Notes: generated by a model not told the origin, from the letters alone. A stretch of 36,413 nt of DNA from JBFKMV01 sp041629655 (GCA_041629655.1 JBFKMV010000028.1:1-36413); one strand, 5' to 3'; shown: positions 9,407 through 18,883, counted from the first letter of the stretch. Numbers and translations: made by a program.

Positions 9407-10423
9407 ATGACGCGCACCGAGCGGCAATGGAGCGACCACGCGCTGCTGTGGGCCCTGCTGGGCTCGGTGCTGCTGCACCTGCTGCTGCTGCTGGTCAGCA
9501 TCCTCGCGCCGTCGGTGCTGGGCCTGGTGGCGATGCTGTCGCCGGTGCCGCCGGCCCCGGAGCAGCGGATCCAGTTCACCTTCGCCCCGCCCGGCGAGCG
9601 CGACCTGACCGGGCAGGCCCCGGTGCTGCCGCAGCCGGCGCCGACCCCGGTCGCGCCGCGGGGCGAGCTGGTGCCGGTCCCCCGCACGACGCCCCCGACG
9701 CCGCCGGCCGAACGGATGGCGCAGGCGACGGAACGGGCCGCGCCGGCGGCCGAGGAGCCGGGCGCGGTGTTCGAGCTTCCCGATTCCGAGCGGGCCGATC
9801 CGCTGCGCGAGCGCGAGACGTCGCGCCCGCCGGAACGGCCCGACGAGCCGCCGCCGGAGCGCCGGCGCGAGCTCGACATCGGACGCGCGCTGCAGGAGTT
9901 CGACCAGGCCCTCGCCCGCGCCCGCGACAACGCGCCACCCGGGCCGGCGAACCCGGGCGGGACGCCGCAGCACGTGTTCGTGCCCGACTTCTCGGCGCTG
10001 CCGACGACCGGCTACGGCGTCGGCAACCTCGAGTTCGAGAGCCGCGACTACGACTGGTCGGACTACGGACGCCAGATCTACATCGCGATCTGGCGCGCCT
10101 GGCACAACCGGCTGTACCTGACCACCGACGAGTTCGAGCGCTGGGCTTACCGCAACCAGAGCTGGATGCTCGAGCACGCCAACCGGATCAACTTCACGAT
10201 CCAGCGCAACGGCGAGGTGACGGCGATCTCGGTGGTGACCCCCTCCGGTTGCGCGCCGCTCGACCTCTCCGCGACCGATGCGCTGGAGGAGGTCGTGCTG
10301 CCTCCGCTGCCCGCCGATTTCCCGCGCGATCGCGAAACCGTCCGTGCCGCCTTCATCGCGCAGGGCGACATCCAGGGGATGCGTCGGTTCCTGAGCTGGG
10401 CCAAGCGTCGCGGCCTGTTCTGA
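9407..10423 (+). CDS. tonB: TonB/TolA-like energy-transducing protein
   Basis: 338 residues. Links the ExbB/ExbD proton channel to outer-membrane receptors. One N-terminal membrane helix (about 12-45) contains SVLLH, i.e. Ser20-xxx-His24, the SxxxH motif by which TonB couples to ExbBD. A proline/charged-rich periplasmic linker follows (about 46-190). The C-terminal domain carries the pattern of a TonB domain (INFTIQRNGEVTAISVVTPS, then LPPLPADFP), but between the YIAIWRAWHNRL helix and that strand lies an insertion of about 30 residues with three Trp/Tyr, and there is an extra tail DIQGMRRFLSWAKRRGLF. ExbB and ExbD follow 3 kb downstream. TolA-like function is the alternative; no TolB or Pal is nearby. 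Confidence 0.85.
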   Translation: MTRTERQWSDHALLWALLGSVLLHLLLLLVSILAPSVLGLVAMLSPVPPAPEQRIQFTFAPPGERDLTGQAPVLPQPAPTPVAPRGELVPVPRTTPPTPPAERMAQATERAAPAAEEPGAVFELPDSERADPLRERETSRPPERPDEPPPERRRELDIGRALQEFDQALARARDNAPPGPANPGGTPQHVFVPDFSALPTTGYGVGNLEFESRDYDWSDYGRQIYIAIWRAWHNRLYLTTDEFERWAYRNQSWMLEHANRINFTIQRNGEVTAISVVTPSGCAPLDLSATDALEEVVLPPLPADFPRDRETVRAAFIAQGDIQGMRRFLSWAKRRGLF

Positions 10424-10460
10424 CCGCGAAAAACCGGATTCGCGCCCTCCACCGACCGCG

Positions 10461-10489
10461 TTGACGGGTCGGGGGGCGAAGGGTACGAT
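10461..10489 (+). promoter_or_regulatory. Sigma-70 type promoter for the HMGL-family gene
   Basis: TTGACG (10461-10466), 17-base spacer, TACGAT (10484-10489). Both hexamers are close to consensus and the spacing is ideal. The expected start is near 10496, giving a leader of about 18 bases that contains AGGAG (10500-10504). Confidence 0.75.
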
Positions 10490-10513
10490 GAGGCTCCACA
10501 GGAGCGTTTGAAC

Positions 10514-11752
10514 ATGAAGCAGGACGAACTGATCCACGACTGGAACCGCGCGCCCGAGCCCGGGATCCCCGAGCGACCGACCCGGGTGATGCTGGACGAC
10601 GAGACGCTGCGCGACGGCCTGCAGTCGCCGTCCGTGATCGACCCGCCGCCGGAGGCCAAGATCCGGATCCTGCACCTGATGGACCAGCTGGGCATCGAGA
10701 CGGCCGACGTGGGCCTGCCCGGCGCCGGTCCGCGCGCCGAGGAGCACGTCGAGGCGCTGTGCCGCGAGATCGCCGCGTCGCGGCTGTCGATCCGCCCCAA
10801 CTGCGCGGCGCGGACGATGATCCGCGACATCGAGCCGATCGAGCGGGTGGCCCAGAAGACCGGCATCGAGATCGAGACCTGCTTGTTCATCGGCTCGTCG
10901 CCGATCCGCCAGTACGCCGAAGGCTGGAACCTGGATTTCCTGCTCGAACGCACCGAGGAGGCGATCACCTACGCCGTGCGGGCCGGGATGCCGGTGATGT
11001 ACGTCACCGAGGACACCTCGCGGGCGCACCCGGACACGATCCGCGCGCTGTACGGCGCGGCGGTGCGGTTCGGCGCGCAACGCGTCTGCGTCACCGACAC
11101 CGTCGGTCACGCCACCCCCGAGGGCACCACGCGGCTGATCCGCTTCATGCGCGATGTGCTGGACGATGCCGGCGGCGCGGACGTCGAGATCGACTGGCAC
11201 GGCCACCGCGATCGCGGGCTGGGGCTGGCCAACTGCCTGGCCGCCTACCGCGCCGGGGCGACGCGCGTCCACGGCTGCGGCCTCGGCATCGGCGAGCGGG
11301 CGGGCAACGCCGAGATCGACCTGCTGCTGGTCAACCTGAAGCTGCTGGGTTGGATCGATCGCGACCTGACCCGGCTGGGCGACTACGTCAAGGCGGTCTC
11401 GGACGCGACGGGCGTGCCGATCCCGTCCAACTACTCGGTGTTCGGCACCGACGCCTTCGAGACGGCAACCGGCGTGCACGCCGCCGCGGTGATCAAGGCC
11501 TACAAGAAAGGGGACGCCTGGCTCGCCGACCGGATCTACTCCGGCGTGGTTGCCAGCGACTACGGCCTGAGCCAGCGGATCCGGATCGGGCCGATGAGCG
11601 GCAAATCGAACGTCGTGTTCTGGCTCGAGCAGCGCGGGATCGAGGCGACCGAGGAACGGGTCGACCGCGTGTTCGAGGCGGCCAAGCGCTCGGACCGGCT
11701 GCTCGAGGACGCCGAGATCGAGACGATCCTGGCCGAGCGCCAGGAAGCCTGA
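10514..11752 (+). CDS. HMGL-family (2-isopropylmalate/homocitrate synthase-like) protein
   Basis: 412 residues. TIM-barrel enzyme of the DRE-TIM metallolyase family, which joins acetyl-CoA to 2-oxo acids or cleaves hydroxyacyl-CoA. Seen: the metal/substrate motif DDETLRDGLQSP near residues 30-40, the HGH metal-binding pair in DWHGHRDRGLGLANC, and GLGIGERAGNAEID, which is typical of isopropylmalate and homocitrate synthases. There is no C-terminal LeuA regulatory domain, and the region after the barrel (DYGLSQRIRIGPMSGKSNV) departs from known LeuA and NifV sequences as I remember them, so the acceptor cannot be named. ATG chosen over TTG at 10508 because AGGAG is nine bases upstream. It has its own strong promoter and no pathway neighbour; a stand-alone gene. 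Confidence 0.85.
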   Translation: MKQDELIHDWNRAPEPGIPERPTRVMLDDETLRDGLQSPSVIDPPPEAKIRILHLMDQLGIETADVGLPGAGPRAEEHVEALCREIAASRLSIRPNCAARTMIRDIEPIERVAQKTGIEIETCLFIGSSPIRQYAEGWNLDFLLERTEEAITYAVRAGMPVMYVTEDTSRAHPDTIRALYGAAVRFGAQRVCVTDTVGHATPEGTTRLIRFMRDVLDDAGGADVEIDWHGHRDRGLGLANCLAAYRAGATRVHGCGLGIGERAGNAEIDLLLVNLKLLGWIDRDLTRLGDYVKAVSDATGVPIPSNYSVFGTDAFETATGVHAAAVIKAYKKGDAWLADRIYSGVVASDYGLSQRIRIGPMSGKSNVVFWLEQRGIEATEERVDRVFEAAKRSDRLLEDAEIETILAERQEA

Positions 11753-11771
11753 GCGGCCCCGGGTTCAGCAC

Positions 11772-13085
<1,314 letters not shown>

Positions 13086-13094
13086 GCCGATCGT

Positions 13095-13129
13095 TTGCCA
13101 CCCCCCGGGACCGGGACTAGAATCGTCCG
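13095..13129 (+). promoter_or_regulatory. Promoter for a leaderless exbB transcript
   Basis: TTGCCA (13095-13100), 17-base spacer, TAGAAT (13118-13123), then exactly six bases to the ATG at 13130. The predicted transcription start coincides with the start codon, and there is no room for a ribosome binding site. It lies just past the helicase stop at 13085. Confidence 0.75.
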
Positions 13130-13807
13130 ATGTCGTTGATCGAGGTGTTCAAGGCGGGCGGCCCGGTGATGTGGCCGCTGCTGATCTGCTCGGTGGTCGC
13201 GATCGCGATCATCATCGAGCGGGCGTTCAACCTCCGTTCCGCGCGACTGCTCAACCCGGCGATCGTCGAGCGCGTGACCGGGCTCGTCGAGGGTGGCCGC
13301 CCCGATCGGGCCCGGCAGGTCTGCGCCGAGAACCCGGGCATCTACACCAACATCGTCCAGGCCGGGCTGGAGTACGCGAGCAAGGGAGAGGCGGCGGCCA
13401 AGGAGGCGGTGGAGGACGCCGGGCGGCACGAGACCAAGCGCCTGACGCGGTATCTCGGTGCGCTGGGCACCGTCGCCAGCGTCTCACCGTTGCTGGGGCT
13501 GCTGGGCACCGTGACCGGCATGATCGACGTGTTCAAGACGATCGCCGAGTCCGGCAGCGGCCAGGCGGCGCAGCTGTCGAACGGGATCTCGCAGGCGCTG
13601 CTGACCACGGCCACCGGCCTGTTGATCGCGATCCCGACCCTGGTGGCCTACAACTACTTCCAGGGCCGGGCCGAGAGCATCCTGACCGAGATCGAGCGCG
13701 AGACGCTGCGGGTGCTGCGCGTGCTGTACCCCGCGGGCGCCGACGCCCCCCTCGGCGCGCCCCTGGGCGTGCCCGCCGCCCGGGCCGGCACCGCGCTGGC
13801 GGAGTAG
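13130..13807 (+). CDS. exbB: ExbB/TolQ/MotA-family proton channel subunit
   Basis: 225 residues. Inner-membrane subunit of the ExbB-ExbD proton channel that energises TonB. Three membrane helices: about 14-31 (MWPLLICSVVAIAIII), about 105-130 (LGALGTVASVSPLLGLLGTV) and about 150-175 (LLTTATGLLIAIPTLVAYNYF). The family's conserved core, SPLLGLLGTVTGMI with GISQALLTTATGLLIAIP, is intact. It is followed four bases later by exbD. The short alanine/proline-rich C-terminus is not conserved in the family. TolQ is the alternative name; the TonB-like gene upstream supports ExbB. Confidence 0.92.
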   Translation: MSLIEVFKAGGPVMWPLLICSVVAIAIIIERAFNLRSARLLNPAIVERVTGLVEGGRPDRARQVCAENPGIYTNIVQAGLEYASKGEAAAKEAVEDAGRHETKRLTRYLGALGTVASVSPLLGLLGTVTGMIDVFKTIAESGSGQAAQLSNGISQALLTTATGLLIAIPTLVAYNYFQGRAESILTEIERETLRVLRVLYPAGADAPLGAPLGVPAARAGTALAE

Positions 13808-13811
13808 GGCC

Positions 13812-14216
13812 GTGCAGCTCGGCAAGCCCGGCAAGCGCCACGTCGGGATCGACCTCGCGCCGCTCGTCGACGTGGTGTTCCTGCTGGTGATCTTCTTCGC
13901 GGTGTCGACCACGTTCCTGGAAAGCTCGGGCATCAAGCTCGACCTGCCCAGCTCGAGCTCCACCGCGGACCGCGAGGTCCGCGAGGTGACGGTGTTCATG
14001 GCGGTCGACGGCACGCTGTCCTTCGACGGCCGGACGCTGACGCTGGAACAGCTGCGCGCGCAGCTGCCCGACGCGCTGGCCTCGGCGGAGCGGAAGATCG
14101 TGGTGTTGCGTGCCGACACCGCGGCGCCGCACGGCTCCGTGGTGCGGGTGATGGACGCGGTCCGCGAGGCCGGGGCCGAGGGCCTGACGATCGCGACGCG
14201 GCCCGCCGGCGAGTAA
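13812..14216 (+). CDS. exbD: ExbD/TolR-family biopolymer transport protein
   Basis: 134 residues. Partner of ExbB in the proton channel. One N-terminal membrane helix in LAPLVDVVFLLVIFFAVS, with the essential membrane Asp at position 20, then a periplasmic domain ending in the typical VVRVMDAVREAGAEGLTIAT. GTG start four bases after the exbB stop, so translation is probably coupled. Length is normal for the family. Confidence 0.93.
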   Translation: MQLGKPGKRHVGIDLAPLVDVVFLLVIFFAVSTTFLESSGIKLDLPSSSSTADREVREVTVFMAVDGTLSFDGRTLTLEQLRAQLPDALASAERKIVVLRADTAAPHGSVVRVMDAVREAGAEGLTIATRPAGE

Positions 14217-14236
14217 CGCGGCCGGGGAGCCGCGGC

Positions 14237-14794
14237 GTGGCAGGATCCCTCCGCATCATCGCCGGCGAGCTCCGGGGGCGCCGCCTGGCGGTCCCGCCCG
14301 GACGCCGCGTGCGCCCGACCGCGGACCGCGTGCGGGAAGCGCTGTTCTCGATCCTGGGCGCCGCGGTGCCCGGGGCCCGGGTCCTCGACCCCTACGCCGG
14401 CACCGGCGCGCTGGGCCTCGAGGCGCTCAGCCGCGGCGCGGCGACGGTGACGTTCCTCGAGCCGGACCGCGAGGCGCTCGACTGCCTGCGCCGCAACGTG
14501 GCCCGGCTCGGGGTCGAGGACCGGAGCCGCATCGTGCCCGGCCGCGCCGAGCGGCTGCTGCTCGGCGAGGGGATCGGCGGCCCGTTCGACCTGGTGCTGG
14601 TGGACGCGCCGTACGAGGAGCCGCTGACGGCGTTCCTGGAGGCCCTGGAGCGGCCCGGGCTGCTGGCCCCGGAAGCCACGATCAGCGTCGAGCGGGAATT
14701 CCGCAGCCCGTCCATCGCCGGGGCACTCGAGAGCCTAAGGCTCTTCGATTCAAGACGTTACGGACGGGTACGGTTGGACTTCCTCCGCCGTTGA
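14237..14794 (+). CDS. rsmD: 16S rRNA (guanine966-N2)-methyltransferase RsmD
   Basis: 185 residues. Methylates G966 of 16S rRNA with S-adenosylmethionine. Typical N-terminal RIIAGELRGRRLAVP and RPTADRVREALFSIL, SAM-binding motif DPYAGTGALGLEAL (51-64), and catalytic motif at 124-127. That last motif reads DAPY, where RsmD enzymes normally have DPPY or DPPF; the Asp, the second Pro and the aromatic residue are kept. GTG start with GGGGAG (14224-14229) seven bases upstream. Twenty bases after exbD, perhaps co-transcribed. Confidence 0.92.
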   Translation: MAGSLRIIAGELRGRRLAVPPGRRVRPTADRVREALFSILGAAVPGARVLDPYAGTGALGLEALSRGAATVTFLEPDREALDCLRRNVARLGVEDRSRIVPGRAERLLLGEGIGGPFDLVLVDAPYEEPLTAFLEALERPGLLAPEATISVEREFRSPSIAGALESLRLFDSRRYGRVRLDFLRR

Positions 14795-14859
14795 CGCCGG
14801 CCCGTCGATGCGCCGGGCCGCGGAGACGTCTCTGGCGCTATCCGCCGCATATGGGTGGG

Positions 14860-14887
14860 TTGAAATCCGGGTATTCTGGCTTATATT
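14860..14887 (+). promoter_or_regulatory. Promoter for the LysM gene
   Basis: TTGAAA (14860-14865), 16-base spacer, TATATT (14882-14887); TATTCT at 14884-14889 with an 18-base spacer is an alternative. A clear AT-rich island between rsmD and the LysM gene. Expected leader about 75 bases. The rest of the gap 14795-14968 shows nothing else definite except the ribosome binding site AAGGAG (14957-14962). Confidence 0.65.
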
Positions 14888-14968
14888 CTGCCGCGGTGCA
14901 CCGCGAGGCGCGGTCCTTGCCATCCGTCCGTGGGCACGTGGTGTCGTTTCGGCCCGAAGGAGTCGCCG

Positions 14969-16060
14969 ATGAGAAAGTTCGCTCCGTGCATGGCGTTGCT
15001 GGTTGCGGGGGTGCTGCTGTCCGGTGCTGCCCTGGCGGAGTCGACCCGGCCGCCCACGAATCTCAAGAAGGTCGGGGACCACTGGACGCCCTGGGATCCG
15101 CCGCCGGCCGGTCCCGGCGACTACATCATCCAGAAGGGGGACACCCTGTGGGACCTCGCCGGGCAATGGCTCGACGACCCGTTCCTGTGGCCCCAGATCT
15201 GGGACGAGAACCGCTACATCCTCGACAGCCACTGGATCTACCCCGGTGACCCGCTGGTGATCCCCGGCCGGCCGACCGTGGTGCCGCCGGAAGGTCCCCC
15301 GGTTCCCGACCGGCCGGAGACCGCGCCGCCGACCCCCGACGCCGGGCCGCGCGAGGTCGAGGAGCCCGCGCCGCTGCTGCCGGTGGCCTACGAGTCCGAC
15401 GTGTACTGCTCGGGGTTCGTCGACGCCTCCAACACCGTCTCCGACGTCACGATCGCCGGACACGAGCAGGAGGGCGAGCTGATGGGTGAGGGGCACGTGC
15501 TGTACCTCAACCAGGGCCGCAACCAGGGCATCGAGACCGGAAGCGAGTGGGCCGTGCTGCGGCACACCTACGACGTCCGGCACCCGGTCACCAAGGAGAG
15601 CATGGGCCGCTACGTGAAGCGTCTGGGGCGGCTGCGCGTGATGGCCACCCAGGCCAACACCTCGATCGCCGTGATCGACATGTCCTGCGAGGACATCCAC
15701 GACGGCGACGAGCTGGTGCCGTGGGCCGAGATCCCGATCCCGCTGATGTCGGCGATGCCGGAATTCGACCGCTGGGGGGTCGAGCCGACCGGAGGCGCGA
15801 CCGGCTACATCGTCGCGGTCAAGGACGACCTGGCGGCGGTGGGCACCGGGCACCTGATCACGGTCGACCTGGGAGCCAACGCCGGGATGCGCCCGGGCGA
15901 CATGCTGGCGCTGTACCGCGAGAACGGCGACCTGCCGCGGATCATGCTCGGCCACGCGGTGGTGCTGACGGTGGAGCCGGGCAACGCGACGGCCCGGATC
16001 ACCGCGTCGGTCCGCGAGAGCATGATCGGCGATCGCGTCGAGGAGCTGATGACCCCCTGA
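14969..16060 (+). CDS. Secreted LysM-domain protein
   Basis: 363 residues. Signal peptide 1-23 (cleavage ALA|ES), then one LysM peptidoglycan-binding module at about 51-99 (YIIQKGDTLWDLAGQW ... YPGDPLVIP), a proline-rich hinge (about 100-130), and a C-terminal region of about 230 residues that I do not recognise. That region has two similar halves with strands such as GHVLYLNQGRNQGIETGSEW and HLITVDLGANAGMRPGDML, reminiscent of beta-barrel modules seen after LysM domains in diderm cell-envelope proteins. Start ATG chosen for AAGGAG six bases upstream and the signal peptide. Probably a periplasmic cell-wall-bound protein. It has its own promoter and ends at a strong terminator. Confidence 0.87.
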   Translation: MRKFAPCMALLVAGVLLSGAALAESTRPPTNLKKVGDHWTPWDPPPAGPGDYIIQKGDTLWDLAGQWLDDPFLWPQIWDENRYILDSHWIYPGDPLVIPGRPTVVPPEGPPVPDRPETAPPTPDAGPREVEEPAPLLPVAYESDVYCSGFVDASNTVSDVTIAGHEQEGELMGEGHVLYLNQGRNQGIETGSEWAVLRHTYDVRHPVTKESMGRYVKRLGRLRVMATQANTSIAVIDMSCEDIHDGDELVPWAEIPIPLMSAMPEFDRWGVEPTGGATGYIVAVKDDLAAVGTGHLITVDLGANAGMRPGDMLALYRENGDLPRIMLGHAVVLTVEPGNATARITASVRESMIGDRVEELMTP

Positions 16061-16087
16061 CGGCGCCCGGCGGCTGCGGACAAACCA

Positions 16088-16116
16088 AAGGCGGGCCACG
16101 GGGCCCGCCTTTTTCT
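16088..16116 (+). terminator. Intrinsic terminator between convergent LysM gene and pnp
   Basis: Stem GGCGGGCC (16090-16097) with GGCCCGCC (16102-16109), four-base loop, followed by TTTTTCTT on the plus strand. It lies 28 bases after the LysM stop. On the minus strand the stem is followed by CTTTGG, a weaker U tract, so it may also stop transcripts from pnp. Confidence 0.85.
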
Positions 16117-16137
16117 TGTCGCCGGTCGGCTCCGCGC

Positions 16138-18396
16138 TCAGTCGCGCCGGCCGCCGCCCCCGCGCCGCCGGTCGCCCCCGCGGTCGCCCCCGCGGTCGCC
16201 GCCGCGTCCACCGTCGCGCCGCTGATCGCGCCGCGGCGGCCGGTCGTCACGGTCGCCGCTGCCGACCGGTACCGGCTCGCGCGCCGGCTCGGCGGAACCG
16301 CCGCCCTCCTGCTCCCGCAGCGCCGCGCGCCGCGACAGCCGCACCCGGCCCTGGCCGTCGATGTCGATCACCTTGACCAGCGTCTCGTCGCCCTCGTCCA
16401 TCACGTCGCGGACCTCGCGGGTCCGGCCCTCGGCCATCTCGGAGATGTGGCACAGGCCCTCGACGCCGGGCAGGATCTCGATGAACGCGCCGAAGTTGAC
16501 CACGCGGACCACCTTGCCGAGGTAGGTCTTGCCCAGCTCGGCCTCGGCGGTCAGCTCCTTGACGATCTGGACGGCCTGCTGCGCCGCCTCCTCGTCGGTC
16601 GAGGCGATGTCGACGCGGCCGTCGTCGTGGATCTCGATCTTGCAGCCGGTGCGCTCGGTGATCGAGCGGATCATCTTGCCGCCCGGCCCGATGACGTCGC
16701 GGATCTTGTCCTTGTTGATCGTGATCGTGATGATCCGCGGCGCGTAGCGCGAGATGTCCGCGCGCGGCTGCTCGATCGCCGCGTGCATCGAGTCGAGGAT
16801 CGCCAGCCGCGCGTCCCGCGCCTGGCGCAGCGCCTGCGCCATGATCTCGCGGGTGATCCCGGTGATCTTGATGTCCATCTGGATCGCGTTGATGCCGTTG
16901 CGGGTCCCGGCGACCTTGAAGTCCATGTCGCCGTGATGGTCCTCGGCGCCCGCGATGTCGGTCAGCACGGCGAACTTGTCGCCCTGCTTGACCAGCCCCA
17001 TCGCGATCCCGGCCACCGCCTGCTTGAGCGGCACCCCGGCGTCCATCAGCGACAGCGAGCCGCCGCAGATCGTGGCCATCGACGACGAGCCGTTCGACTC
17101 CAGGATGTCGGAGACGATCCGGACCGTGTACGGCCAATCCTCCTCGGCCGGGATCATCGACGACAGCGCGCGCTCGGCCAGCGCTCCGTGCCCGATCTCG
17201 CGCCGGCCGGGGCCACGCAGAAAGCGCGCCTCGCCGACCGAGAACGGCGGGAAGTTGTAGTGCAGCATGAAGCGCCGCATCGACTCGCCCTCGATCCAGT
17301 CGAGCCGCTGCGCGTCGGCGGACGTGCCCAGCGTGACCGTGGCCAGCGCCTGGGTCTCGCCACGCGTGAACAGCGCGGAGCCGTGGGTTCGCGGCAGCAC
17401 GCCGACCTCGCAGGTGATCTTGCGCAGCTGGTCGAACCGCCGCCCGTCGAGCCGGATGTCCTTGGTCATCACCTCGTCGCGCAGGATCTCGTCCTGCAGG
17501 TCGTGCCAGAACCCGGCGGCGAACTCGCGTTCCGCGGCCTCGTCGTCGCCGAACGCTGCGAGCATCTCGTCCTTCAGCGCATCGACCTGCGCGTAGCTGA
17601 CGATCTTGCCCTTGACGCGCATCGCGTCGGCCAGCCGGGACTTCCACTCCGCGGTCAGCTTCTGGCGCAGCCCGGCGGGCTCGCTCAGCTCCGGGGCGGG
17701 GCGCTTGTCCCGGCCGATCTCCCGGATCAGCTCCTCCTGGACCTCGATGATCTTGCGGATCGCGGCATGACCGCGATCGAACGCCTCCAGCAGCTCGTCC
17801 TCGTCGACCTCCACGCCGCCGGCCTCGACCATCACCAGCGCCTCCTTGGAGCCGGCGACGATCAGGTCCAGCCGCGACGTCTCGAGCTGCTGGAAGGTCG
17901 GGTTGATCACGTACTCGCCGTCGGGCATCAGGCCGACCCGCACGGCCGCGATCGGGAGGGGGAACGGGATGTCGGAGATGTTCAGCGCGAACGAGGCACC
18001 GGTGATGGCCAGCACGTCGGAGTCGTTCTCCTGGTCCGTGGACAGCACCAGGCCGATCACCTGCGTCTCGAACCGCCAGCCCTTGGGGAACAACGGGCGC
18101 AGCGGACGGTCGATCATCCGCGAGGTCAGCACCTCCTTCTCGTTGGGCCGCCCCTCACGCTTGAAGAACCCGCCGGGGATCTTCCCCGCGGCGTAGGTGT
18201 TCTCGCGGTAGTCGACGGTCAGTGGAAGGAAGCTGACGCCCTCGCGGGGGCGGTTCGAGGCCACCGCCGTGACCAGCACCACGGTGTCGCCGTAGCGCAG
18301 GGTCACCGCGCCGTCGGCCTGTTTGGCCATCTTGCCGGTTTCGATCGTGAGCGTCTTGCCCCCGATCTCGACGGTCTTGGTCGTGACTGTGCTCAA
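16138..18396 (-). CDS. pnp: Polyribonucleotide nucleotidyltransferase (PNPase)
   Basis: 752 residues. 3'-5' phosphorolytic RNA exonuclease of mRNA turnover. Two RNase PH-like domains (with FFKREGRPNEKEVLTSRMIDRP in the first and the catalytic DIAGAEDHHGDMDFKVAGT in the second), an alpha-helical linker, a KH domain (ITINKDKIRDVIGPGGKMI) and an S1 domain (GKTYLGKVVRVVNFGAFIEI). An Arg/Gly/Asp-rich tail of about 45 residues (RGGDRGGDRGGD type) follows. Start: TTG at 18396, eight bases after AAAGGA; another in-frame TTG at 18402 is too close to that site. Downstream of rpsO, the classical pairing, with a hairpin in between. Confidence 0.95.
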   Translation of the reverse strand: MSTVTTKTVEIGGKTLTIETGKMAKQADGAVTLRYGDTVVLVTAVASNRPREGVSFLPLTVDYRENTYAAGKIPGGFFKREGRPNEKEVLTSRMIDRPLRPLFPKGWRFETQVIGLVLSTDQENDSDVLAITGASFALNISDIPFPLPIAAVRVGLMPDGEYVINPTFQQLETSRLDLIVAGSKEALVMVEAGGVEVDEDELLEAFDRGHAAIRKIIEVQEELIREIGRDKRPAPELSEPAGLRQKLTAEWKSRLADAMRVKGKIVSYAQVDALKDEMLAAFGDDEAAEREFAAGFWHDLQDEILRDEVMTKDIRLDGRRFDQLRKITCEVGVLPRTHGSALFTRGETQALATVTLGTSADAQRLDWIEGESMRRFMLHYNFPPFSVGEARFLRGPGRREIGHGALAERALSSMIPAEEDWPYTVRIVSDILESNGSSSMATICGGSLSLMDAGVPLKQAVAGIAMGLVKQGDKFAVLTDIAGAEDHHGDMDFKVAGTRNGINAIQMDIKITGITREIMAQALRQARDARLAILDSMHAAIEQPRADISRYAPRIITITINKDKIRDVIGPGGKMIRSITERTGCKIEIHDDGRVDIASTDEEAAQQAVQIVKELTAEAELGKTYLGKVVRVVNFGAFIEILPGVEGLCHISEMAEGRTREVRDVMDEGDETLVKVIDIDGQGRVRLSRRAALREQEGGGSAEPAREPVPVGSGDRDDRPPRRDQRRDGGRGGDRGGDRGGDRRRGGGGRRD

Positions 18397-18431
18397 TTTC
18401 AAAGTCCTTTCCCTAGGCGCACTGCGGGTGC

Positions 18432-18455
18432 GAGCGCCGCGACGACGCGGCGCTC
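18432..18455 (-). promoter_or_regulatory. Stem-loop between rpsO and pnp
   Basis: A perfect 9-bp stem GAGCGCCGC / GCGGCGCTC with a six-base loop lies about 35 bases before the pnp start. In E. coli the rpsO-pnp spacer contains a hairpin cut by RNase III, through which PNPase represses its own synthesis. Position and strength fit such a role or partial termination; no T tract follows. Confidence 0.6.
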
Positions 18456-18515
18456 ACGACCCGGGAGCGGCCCGGCGACGTGGCAGGGAACTCGGCGGAG
18501 ACTGGAAGCTGCCGG

Positions 18516-18785
18516 TTACTTGCGGATTCCGAGTCGACCGATGATCTGCTGGTAGCGTTCAAGATTCTTACGCTTGAGGTAGTCCAGCAACCGGCGGCGC
18601 TTCCCCACCATCTTGAGCAGGCCCAGCCGGGAGTGGTGATCCTTGGCGTGGGTCTTCAGGTGCTCGGTGAGGTAATCGATCCGCTTGGTGAGGAGCGCGA
18701 TTTGCACCTCGGGTGACCCGGTGTCGGAGTCGTGGGTGCGGTAGTCGTTGATCAGGTCGGTCTTGACTTGGGGTGTCAGCGTCAA
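18516..18785 (-). CDS. rpsO: 30S ribosomal protein S15
   Basis: 89 residues, the exact usual length of S15, which binds 16S rRNA early in small-subunit assembly. Typical sequence: HDSDTGSPEVQIALLT, HLKTHAKDHHSRLGLL and VGKRRRLLDYL. The TTG at 18785 is taken as start because it gives the normal N-terminus TLTPQVK and has GGAGGAGGA six bases upstream; longer readings add an unrelated N-terminus. S15 often represses its own mRNA, and a leader of about 90 bases is available here. Own promoter predicted upstream; pnp follows. Confidence 0.95.
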   Translation of the reverse strand: MTLTPQVKTDLINDYRTHDSDTGSPEVQIALLTKRIDYLTEHLKTHAKDHHSRLGLLKMVGKRRRLLDYLKRKNLERYQQIIGRLGIRK

Positions 18786-18883
18786 CGCGCGTCCTCCTCC
18801 GGCGCCGCCGCCACTCGCGAACGGCCCAGACGGTGGCCTCATACCCTAAAAAATTCTTTCCTTCTTTCCTTTTTGCGCGGCGC

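Noticed and set aside
18396..18402. TTG at 18402 as the pnp start
   Set aside because: Only about two bases separate it from AGGA; the in-frame TTG at 18396 has the normal eight-base distance. The choice changes two residues only.
15547..18555. A 1002-codon plus-strand open frame over the LysM gene's end and pnp
   Set aside because: It crosses the strong terminator at 16088 and is the shadow of pnp; no domain is seen in its translation.
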